Shown piece after piece: positions 36,216 to 64,000 of a stretch of 64,000 nucleotides of DNA. Made by a program: the position numbers and the translations under genes. The stretch comes from Scortum barcoo (lineage: Eukaryota > Chordata > Actinopteri > Centrarchiformes > Terapontidae), in assembly GCA_023238725.1 (NCBI GenBank), contig CM041554.1, positions 22,430,050 to 22,494,049 of the forward strand, in the 5' to 3' direction. Under the pieces are notes generated by a model that saw nothing but the letters and a program-made list of their open reading frames with translations, was not told the origin of the DNA and did not search any database. How positions within the stretch are numbered: position 1 is the stretch's first letter; every line of letters begins with the position of its first letter.

Positions 36216-37051
36216 CTGTCGGGGAAATAGTCAGCCAGTGTTACGGAGCGACTTTGTTAAACCAAAGGTGTCGATCTCTTAATTAAAAAATGTTTAAAGC
36301 CATTATAGTGAGGTCTCACCTAACAATAGCATAATAATACGCAAGAGGACCCATTTGACTTTTAAATCAGCTTTCATACAAAGATCTTACATCTAGTGAC
36401 AAAATATATTCACTACAGTCAATAAATATTAACAAATCAAGCCAAAAGTGTGGAATTTGTATTTCTGAGGGAGGCTTTGTAGTGTAAATATATTCTGACT
36501 GTACTCAGATACAGATCTCCACTCTCTTCTTTGTTTCAATCACCTACTGATAGGTGATGGTGTGTGGCCAGACATGCAACATGCTGCAATAAATGTATGC
36601 ATGTGTCTGCGCCCATTGTTTAAGTAGATATTGTACCTGTTGGCATCAGTGTCTTTAAGATGTGTGTATAAAACATTGCCACGCTGAGACTGAGTGGATA
36701 AAGTTCAGTTAAAAGCTGTAAAGAGTAGATGTGTGTCCTCATCTAATGCATTTCCAGTTCCACAAGCAATTAAATTCCTAAATATAAGAATGCAGTACAA
36801 CCACAATGCCGTGTACTGTGCCGCACCACGATGAGGTAACAAATCAAGTCGCACATGGTATACCCATTGGCATTAATCATGTTTGAAATACATGAGACAT
36901 TTTCAAATAAAGAGTGATCCTTTTTAAACAAAACAATTTCACAACCTGGTTTATGTCAGTGATGATGACTAAGTTCAGTGTGAACAGGAGGGAAAAAGTC
37001 TAAACTAGCAGCACAGTTGGTGTAACTCCATCAAAAGTGTAAAACTAGATT

Positions 37052-38370
37052 AAAGCTGCAAGCAGCATTGGACGGGCCCTCGCACCTCCGCGCCCGTTGG
37101 GGGGGCCGGCATTGTCGGGGGCACCGGCTCGACCTTCCTATTATAAATCAAATATCGAAATTCACCATTAGTGTCGTACATGTCTCTAGATTCTACAGTT
37201 CAAATTAGAAGAGGACCTGATATAATCTGTAGGAGGAGTATGTTAAAATACGAGGCCTGAAAATAGCTGAAATTATGGCAAAACTGCACACATAAATTAA
37301 AATATCTCACTTCCTTTTTGTTTTTGTTTTTTATTTCTAGGGGGCGCTACAGAGCCATTTTGCATCTATTTGTCCAGCTCCAAGAGACATTTTTGTAGGG
37401 CTTGTGATGTTACATATGTGTGCCAAATTTCAGACATGTGGGTTGCTCCTATTCAGGAAATATGACACACATAAATCAAAATATCTGACTTCCTGTCAGG
37501 TTTAGGATATGGGTCCAAGAGACTTTGTTGTAGATCCTAGAATGTTACATAAACTCCCCATTTCAAATGCGTAAGTGAAAGCATGGCTGGGGTCTGCATT
37601 TTTGAACATTTCTAGGGGTCGCTACGGAGCCCTTTTTGCATCGGGCGGTCTAGATCCAGGAGATGTTTTTGTAGGCCTTGTGATCTTACACGTGTGGGCA
37701 AAATTTCGGTATCTATCTAGGTGGCGCTTTTGCTCACCGCAAAAATTCCAATGTTGATGTGTTCAGGGCGGAAATCTTATTAAACCAATGAAGTTTTGGG
37801 CAGATCATAAATTAGAGCAACGTGTCCACTCATGGCATCGAAGACACCGAAATTCGCCACGGCCACGTCCTTCAATGAAAACTTAAAAGCTTCGCAATTT
37901 AACATCGCCCATGTCTCTAGAACATCGTCCAAATCTGAAGATGATCTGAGGAGGAGTTCGTTCAAATATGAAGTGTGGAAATGAAAAAAAACAGGCCAAA
38001 ATATGATTTTTGATTAAAAACGGTGGACTTCCTGATGGAGTTAGACCGTGGCTCCAAGAGGCTTTTTGTGCGTCTTTGCATGTTATATAACCCCTCCAAA
38101 TTTCATACGCGTAGGTCAAACCGTGGCCAGTGGGGACCGTCCGAAAACACGCACCTAGGTGGCGCTGTAGAGCCATTTCTGGACGCCTGTCCGTGGGACC
38201 TATAAAATACGTAATTTCACGCCTGACTTTGGGGGGGTACGCAAATTTTCCAGTTTTCCAGCACCTTCAGGCCGCGTAAAATGTATTTATGCACGAATAA
38301 GGAGAAGGAGGAGAATAAAAAGAAATAGGGCCTCGCACCGCCACCGGTGCCCTTCGGTGCTCGGGCCCTA
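37052..38370. mobile_element. Interspersed non-autonomous element with internal repeats, in sting1 intron 1
   Basis: The left end reads AGCTGCAAGCAGCATTGGAC then GGGCCCTCGCACC. The right end has GGGCCTCGCACC and the hairpin-forming GCACCG/CGGTGC before GGGCCCTAA. Internal copies of a GGCGCTACAGAGCC / GTCGCTACGGAGCC / GGCGCTGTAGAGCC motif recur near 37340, 37615 and 38160, each followed by related sequence. No transposase is encoded. This is a widespread fish repeat type. The terminal hairpin followed by CTAA slightly resembles a Helitron end, but I cannot assign the class. Confidence 0.7.
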
Positions 38371-38401
38371 ACAAGAGAAAGAAAAGTGTGCAGGGACTCA
38401 C

Positions 38402-38495
38402 CTTGTGTTTCTGCTGAGATCCAAATGGGAGAGATCTGTCTTTGTCTTCTGCTTTTCTACTGCCTCTCGTCCTCTCTCTCCGCCCCTTTAGTCAC
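38402..38495 (-). other. sting1: Probable 5' non-coding exon of sting1
   Basis: Read on the minus strand the region ends AGCAGAAACACAAG|GTGAGT, with the donor at 38401-38400. No ATG occurs between about 38495 and the donor, consistent with an untranslated first exon spliced to the ATG-bearing exon at 36215. The transcription start is a guess. It should lie downstream of the ISRE at 38506. Confidence 0.55.
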
Positions 38496-38505
38496 CGTCC
38501 AACAT

Positions 38506-38521
38506 TTTCGGTTTCGATTTC
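38506..38521 (-). promoter_or_regulatory. Interferon-stimulated response element (ISRE) of sting1
   Basis: The minus strand reads GAAATCGAAACCGAAA: three GAAA cores at exact 6-bp spacing, a textbook IRF/ISGF3 binding pattern. It lies about 105 bp upstream of the splice donor of the putative non-coding first exon. This predicts interferon-inducible expression of sting1, which is known for STING in other vertebrates. Confidence 0.7.
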
Positions 38522-38639
38522 AGTCATATGAGCCTCTCCCTGTTTTCCAGTGTCTTTCCAGTGAACAATAAGACAGAGTGGGTGTGAAACCAGCGAGCGG
38601 GAAGCTGCACAGATGAAGAGCAGAGGTTTACAAGAGGAA

Positions 38640-39757
38640 GTTCCAAACTATAAATATTTCTGAAATGACAACAGATCTTCTAACAGATAACAGATCTAAC
38701 CCTAACCCTAACTCTCATTTCACAATGTAATAAATCAAATATGTTGCAGTGGTCATTTTCCACCTTTGATGAATAATTTCAAAATGATGAACTGTAATAC
38801 CCGGGTGAGCAATTTAAGTCAAACCCACATTAAGTATCTTAGTAAATTATGTCAACACAACATTTCAGAACAACTTTGATGCTATTTATCAATCTTGTGT
38901 GTCTCTGGAACTCTATCAGAGGGATAAAACATCATTATAAATACATTTTCCCCCTTTGTTGTTGACAATAGTGGTGGAGAACACAGTGGAATCTCCCAAA
39001 ATCTCCCATGGGTACTCAACCGAGTTGACATCTGGCTATGGTTAAGCACATGATTTACATACGTTTCTTACTGTAGGTTATTTCTGGGACATAGTTTTGA
39101 CAGTTGACAGCTGAAGTTGGTGGGAAGCGTCGAGAGGAGAGTAAAGGGACCCAAGTCTGAATCAAAAAGTTGTTGTGATGAAGTGGTATAGTCCGTGACT
39201 GCAAGGCGTATGATTTAAATAATCAACATTTGGATCAAATAATTATGATGGCGAGTGACATTAAAGGTACAACAAGAAGGACTTGTCCGTTGCTGTAAAC
39301 ACAATATTCAAGTCCCCGGCTAAAGCCCATGTGCTTCAGATCTGGTAGCTGGTCACCAAGTTTTTACAGACCTGTCCCTCAGACCTGCACGTTGTTATTG
39401 GCCTGACACCCAGAAATGTCCGGAACATTGCAAAATAACAAGATCCAGGCAGATGCCAGAGTTTGGAGAAATGCATACACATGTACTGAAGAAAAAAGTA
39501 TTTATAATTATTATTATAATTTCACTGCATGCTTGCTAACTAACTTAAATTTTTATGCAGTCTCAATTGCAACACATGGTGGTCGGGTATTATAACTGAC
39601 TCCTGTATTTATTTACTTACTACTATTTACATCTTTTCTATTTTTACTAATAAATTAAGCCACCTGACAGTCTTTTCACTTACCCCCTGATAATAGTAGA
39701 AATACCCCATAGGGTAAAAAAAACACCCCTGTTGGGAATCACTGTCTTGACAACTAC
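38640..39757. other. Intergenic DNA upstream of sting1
   Basis: No gene seen. A short telomere-like run (CTAACCCTAACCCTAACT) lies near 38696-38713. The rest is unremarkable AT-rich sequence. Confidence 0.5.
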
Positions 39758-40908
39758 AGAAGCCGAGAACAGCCGTGCTTGTAATATTTAATGCCGTTAT
39801 CTCAAGATCACAAATGAATTATCTTGTGATCTCGAGAAAACAAACCCTCTCATCTTGAGATAACAATATAATCAACCTGTTATCACAGTAAAAAGTAAGG
39901 ATGTTCCCTCATATTACTAATAATGTTTATATGTCTATTTACAGTTTGTTTTCAGTCAGCAGGTGTCTGTAGACTACATATATGGCCCTTTTCCACTAGT
40001 ACTTACTCGCCTCGACTCAGTTTCTGTTGTTTTCTATTACAACAGAGTACCACCTCAGCGTTGGGTGGGGTCGTCGTGGCAACGCGGCCGAAACTCCAGC
40101 AACGTCATTTGTTATGCGACACAAACACGAAACAACTATGGAGGCCACCAGACAAAGAAATGTCTGCACCTCGTTGTTGCTCTGCGGGGTTGATTTCTGT
40201 GCAGCCATCTCTGATCGTGTTCGTTGTTGTTATTGCGTTTTAAAAATGGCGCGGTTGACTCTTATGAACGAGTCGCTCTCCCGACGCATCTAGTGACGTC
40301 ACGCCCTGGTCCAATCAGTGGCCTGCCGTCTGCCGACGTCACATTTTCGGCTCGACTCAGCTCGCTTGCTACTACGAAAGTACCTGGTACCAGGTACTAA
40401 CACGTAATGGAAAAGCCTAAAAACCTGAGTCGAGTCGAGCCGAGCCAGTGAGTAGGTACTAGTGGAAAAGGGCCAATAGATGCTGTGGGGGTCATTATGT
40501 ACAGTGGGACAGGCTTTCAGGCTCTCAAGGATGACCCTAATAATGTCATCATTATTTATAGAAATAATAGATATAATATGTATGGTCTTCTGCTGGCTGA
40601 AGCAGAGAGATGAGACTACCTCTCATCTTTGGATACTATAAAACCACATTGTGTGCTTCAAAGATTTAACTGCAGCAAAGAAAACTACACATTTAGGCCT
40701 TAATTATTGTTCAGGTTATGGAATCCTCCCTGACAGTCATCACAGTGATCTTGAACTCTTAAATCAGCTCATTTAAGAGTTCTCCATACTTATCCCGTTA
40801 CCTTGAGAAAACAAGCTTTCTTATCTCGAGATAAAGACATAATTAACATGCGATCTTGCGATAACAGCAGTAAAAAAGTAATTGCAAGTACGGCTGTTCT
40901 TTGCTTCT
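39758..40908. mobile_element. MITE with 28-bp terminal inverted repeats, itself containing an inserted MITE
   Basis: AGAAGCCGAGAACAGCCGTG plus CTTGTAAT at 39758-39785 pairs with 40881-40908, whose reverse complement is AGAAGCAAAGAACAGCCGTA plus CTTGCAAT. Just inside both ends are CTCGAGATAA-type palindromic motifs (39790-39870 and 40800-40865), a hallmark of this fish element. The inner element at 39984-40474 accounts for much of its length. Confidence 0.75.
39984..40474. mobile_element. MITE with GGCCCTTTTCCACTAGTA inverted termini
   Basis: The left end GGCCCTTTTCCACTAGTACT is the reverse complement of the right end (AGTACTAGTGGAAAAGGGCC-like, with a one-base difference), and both are followed inward by GCTCGACTCAG-type motifs. 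The total length is 491 bp. The overlapping short frames between 39923 and 40293 are by-products of it. Confidence 0.85.
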
Positions 40909-41574
40909 ATACACTACCTCTAAAATTTTCTTAAATTTAGTCTAAAGATCTTACAGATTCTGGTTGTTGGATAGTTAAGGCGATAGTTAACCTTATACAC
41001 TGATTACTTTCACGTTGACTCACTGACTCTCAACACTGACTTCCACCTCAGTGTTTTAAGAAACTTACTGCAGTGTTTGCCAACATGAGGGCAGGGACGG
41101 GGTTTTGAGAGAATTTCGAGAATTTCCTGTGTAGATTAAGAAAGAAGAAAAAAGAAATTCTGCTACACAAAATTATCTGTATTTTCTGACTTTAATGTCA
41201 ATGAATATAAAAAAATGTTTCCATTTTGCTTGCAAAATACAGGACAGTCACATCTTCATGGTCTGACATCAGCGAGACTGGTTAGTATTAAGTAATGACT
41301 TACTGTGTTTTAAAATGACTTCAAATGTATTTACATAATGTATCTTCAGTTTGAACAGAGCATATTCTTCATATTGATTTACAGCAAGTGTATATGATCT
41401 GAATCATTCAGGTTATGTAAGCATGTTTCTCTGAGATTTGGTAACTGCATAACAAGTCAAGTGAGTCCGACTGGCTTTGGGTAACATCAGGGAGGTTCAT
41501 TTGTATTGTGATTTGTGGGTGTGCAGGGGTGGGGGAATAAAGGCTCGGTATCCATACCAAAGGTTCATGCATAT
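40909..41574. other. Intergenic DNA between the nested MITEs and the calcineurin A 3' end
   Basis: AT-rich, no gene or recognisable element seen. Confidence 0.4.
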
Positions 41575-41580
41575 TTTATT
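41575..41580 (-). terminator. Candidate polyadenylation signal of the calcineurin A gene
   Basis: AATAAA on the minus strand, about 2.3 kb downstream of the stop codon. A long 3'UTR is usual for PPP3CA. No better signal was seen between here and 43859. Confidence 0.35.
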
Positions 41581-41649
41581 CAAGAGTAAAAAAGTGGATC
41601 GTCCCATGGGGCATGCTTACAGTGTTAGTGACTGGGGAGTCAAAACAGA

Positions 41650-41735
41650 AAGAGAGCAGAAGAGAGAAAGAGAAAGAGAGAGAGAGAGAGAGAGAGACTA
41701 AGAAGACAGAAAGAGAGAAAAGAGAGAGAAAGTAA
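41650..41735. repeat. GA-rich simple repeat
   Basis: An (AG)n core near 41676-41697 flanked by AGAAAGAGAG variants, inside the proposed calcineurin 3'UTR. Confidence 0.85.
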
Positions 41736-43859
41736 GAACCGTGGCACAGTTTCTATGGCACAGGGTCTCCCAGAAAGGGGGGTTCACCTCTCCCAAAGAA
41801 GCACAACAAGATCAACCAAGGAGCAACGCAACATGAAGAGCAACCAGCAGAGAGAGAGAGCTTAAATATTAAGAATAATGTCCATAATAAATAGAATCAT
41901 AATAATCATAGAATCATAAATATCATCAAATAACAAGAGGAATCATCAAGAATTATGATCAGAGAGAGTACACTTTTTTCCTTTAAATTGTGACGGCAAC
42001 ACACCGGCTCTTCTGTTAAAATGTGTCTTGCTGCTTTTTGCTTTGAACAGCGCAAATTTTAACCATGCAATCATGCTTTGGGCTGCCTGAATGCCTGTGC
42101 CTCTGTATATAGTATGGTCATTCATCAATGCTAGTTTAATATTTGTTTATCGTTATTCATATTTATCATTAAAAACAACTCCTGTACATCGACAAAGAAG
42201 AGAGGAGAGAACGTGGACTTGACACTTTGAATAGAAGAGTACTGTCATTCTGTACAGCGTCGAAAGAAACCGGAAACACAGGTTGTGAAAAAAAAAGAAA
42301 GAAAACATGAAAAAAAAAACTCAAACAAAATATAACTCAAAATGAATACAAAAAATAAATAAAATTAACATTATGTACAAAATAAATTACTTATTATTCC
42401 TCAGTTCATTTATATTAGCCAGAAAATAAAACAAAAAGAAAAAAATTCCTACCATAGTGAAACACAGAGCACAAATATAATCTTCACATTATTATCAAAG
42501 AACTTAACTGTGCATGCACTGATGCGTTAATATAAATGCTTTACAAAGAGCTTTTCTTCTGACTTCTTCTCGTTGTCTTGGCTGCTGCCTTCACCAGAAG
42601 AGTCTGTTTCCTCTGTGAAATATAATTTCTGGGTTTTAAAGCCAGAGGTTCCCGGCGAACGCTGCTGTTTGGTAGCAGACAGCAACGCGGGAAAAAAGGA
42701 GGATGTAGAAAGAGACTGAATAGAGCATGACTTCACATTTCAACTCCCCCCTTGTTCCCTCTCGTACATAAAGCATCCTACTTCTGCTATACTGCATCTT
42801 GCATCTTGTGACCATATGCATCAGATGTGCAATAAAACCTCTCTATGTAACCTATTTACACGCAACAGTTAGGGAGAAACACTTGCTTCAAATCTGATCC
42901 GGGCCCAGTTTCAAGCCTTTCCCGAGCGCTAACTGGCCTGTGACCAGAGTATTTGTTGAGGGGGAAATCATCCACTTGACTTCAAGCAGAGGACGGGTGC
43001 AGTGTAGTGCTACAAAAGCAAACGGGAATCTCCTCCCGAGAAGAAAAAGGACAGCGAGGGCTCAGATTAGACTGCAGCTGAGATTATCTCCGCACTTCTC
43101 TCAACAACAGATAAACCACCACACCACACCGCACGTCACACATTTTCTCGCTGTTGCCTGGCCGATGGCGCGATCTGCTCACGTTTGCAGACGAAAACAC
43201 ATTTTCAAATATAATCGCACGGACATTTACATGTTGAAGCATGTGCACACACGCAGGCAGGCATGTCCACAACCCTGTAACATCAACCCATCGCAGGTTT
43301 GGTTCCACTTCCTGTTTTAAGATGCAAACAGGAAAAAGAAACATACATAATCTTTAATGTCCCACCCCCTGATCGCCACGCGCCCTTCCCCTCACCCGAC
43401 ACGACACACACCACCGACACAGCCACGTCATGCTGACACTGTCAACCCACTGGTGATCCCCAACACACACGGTGAACAGCAGCTCCTCCTGTTTTGCATG
43501 GGGAGAGTAGTTTTGTAGTTTCTTTCCTGTAGTTGTGCAGGTACATGGGAGTTGTAGTTCTCTAAATAGGGCCGATCAGTTCAGTGAAGAGACTCAGCCT
43601 TTAGTGGTAAAGTCCAGGTGCGCTCATGCCTTTACATACAGCTGAGGGCAACGGGAAAAGGGGTAGGTAATCGTGTGTGTCTGTGTGTGTATGTGATGTT
43701 GTCTGTAGCCTATTTAGTGTATGAAATACTGTCTGTGTGTGTGTGTGTGTATGTGACGTGTTTTTCTTGTGTATATATGCCTATGTACACGAATCTATAA
43801 ATATGGTACCATATCAGAGTTGTAAGGTATGTGTCTGGGCATGTGGGAGTGTATGTCCA

Positions 43860-62859
<19,000 letters not shown>

Positions 62860-64000
62860 CTGGAAAGGGAGAGAGCGATGGAAAGGAGAGGGGAGAGTTG
62901 GTAGTGAGAAGAAGGCAATAGAGAGCAATGGAGACAGAGGCGAATCAATGAATGGAGATAAAATATAGCAGATATTATTTGAGATTAAGGAGGGGGAGGA
63001 GAGGTTTAATGTGTGCATGGATATATAGATGGAGGTGAGTTTGATTATGGAGAGAATGAGAGAAGTTGACGTGAGAGAAAAGAGGAGAATGTTTATTATA
63101 ATATAGAACATTATTTATTGATATTTCCTGTCCATGCTTGCCCACAAACATCAGAAGGCCGACTGACTGTGTGTGTGTGTGTGCTTGTTATGGAGGCCGA
63201 GGTGGGTTGTATTAAAGCAGGGGCTGCCAGAGTTATCAGGGCTGCCTGCCTCTGTTCTGCAGTAATGTCTCTCTGCCTCTCTGCCTCTGTTCTGCAGTAA
63301 TGTCTTTCTTACATAATGAAGGCCCCCAGGGCGCTGCTGGAGAGGGGGGTTGACTGACGACGGGGGTGATACAGCAAGAGCGCACAGCTGCACGTGAGGA
63401 GTCACATACACACATATGAAGACACACTCAACAAAATGCAGACACACACACACACATGCACACACACACACACACACAAGCGGTTTTAAAAAACAGGCAC
63501 AAACTCAGTGGCAAGAAACAAAACGCAGAGGCGCATGCGTACATCATGTATGGCACAATGGCGTTAACACGCATGATCGCATATGTGTGTGTGAGTCTAC
63601 AGTGCTACACACACACATATACACATACAAGCTCATAAAAGGTATTGTTATGCAGGATCCACAGAGCCTGTTGGAGCCCCACCAGTGCTAACACAGATAA
63701 TGGCCTAGATCACAAACTAAAAACTAGGCCTGGCTCTCTCTCGCTCTCTCTCCACACACACACACACACACACACTTTCACTTTGTCTCTGTTTTGCACT
63801 CTCTCCTCTTGCCCCTTCTCTTTTTTTTTCAAATTTTCACTCCTCTGTCACTCTTACTGCTTCCCTCTCTTCCTGTCACTGTGACAGCCACAGTCTCTTC
63901 AGTGAGCTTTCACACTGATGTTACAATTTAATGTAATACTCACATTTTATTTCATTACAGTAGAAGTAGCTCAACAACCACATGAAATGACGCAGCAAGG
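62860..64000. other. Right edge: intron 1 of the calcineurin A gene
   Basis: No coding exon is visible. The segment holds a purine-rich run (62865-63000), CA microsatellites (about 63436-63478 and 63752-63776) and otherwise unremarkable sequence. The first coding exon and promoter must lie beyond 64000. Confidence 0.6.

Noticed and set aside
38696..38713. Telomere-like CCCTAA repeats (also GGGTTAGGGTTAGGG near 48843)
   Set aside because: There are only two to three units each. The second copy is part of the SINE tail. Neither indicates a chromosome end or fusion.
39923..40293. Four overlapping frames of 63-106 codons on both strands
   Set aside because: They lie in the MITE at 39984-40474 and show no protein similarity.

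Overview
The window looks like nuclear DNA of a ray-finned (teleost) fish. It holds intron-containing genes with canonical GT/AG splice sites, many CA/GT microsatellites, and fish-type interspersed repeats (hAT, Tc1-like, TTAA-type and other MITEs, an L2/Rex1-like LINE with a TTATC tail, a tRNA-derived SINE). The predicted proteins match vertebrate families most closely in their fish form.

Layout, left to right. 1-3.6 kb: a Tc1-like MITE, then a probable terminal exon and long 3'UTR of an unidentified plus-strand gene. 4.2-5.9 kb: a complete two-exon REDD/DDIT4-family gene (minus strand) with TATA box, GC box and a hypoxia-element-like core. 5.9-20.6 kb: a 14.7-kb array of purine-rich repeats starting about 100 bp upstream of that TATA box. 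It creates huge stop-free frames that I do not regard as genes. 20.6-23.0 kb: a decayed hAT transposon that loses its 5' end exactly where the array stops. 23-28.5 kb: gene-free DNA with repeats. 28.5-38.6 kb: a complete sting1 (STING, minus strand), six coding exons plus a 5' non-coding exon with an ISRE. 38.6-41.6 kb: intergenic, with nested MITEs. 41.6-64 kb: thirteen coding exons of a calcineurin A catalytic subunit (ppp3ca-like, minus strand). Its first coding exon lies beyond the right edge.

The three identified genes all read leftwards but have separate promoters and roles: mTORC1 restraint under stress (REDD family), cyclic-dinucleotide sensing in innate immunity (STING) and Ca2+/calmodulin-dependent phosphatase signalling (calcineurin). 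DDIT4L and PPP3CA are near each other in human (4q24), whereas STING1 is on another human chromosome, so sting1 between them is a difference from the human order. The most unusual object is the 14.7-kb purine/pyrimidine-asymmetric array next to the REDD-family promoter. I found no undescribed gene system in the window.
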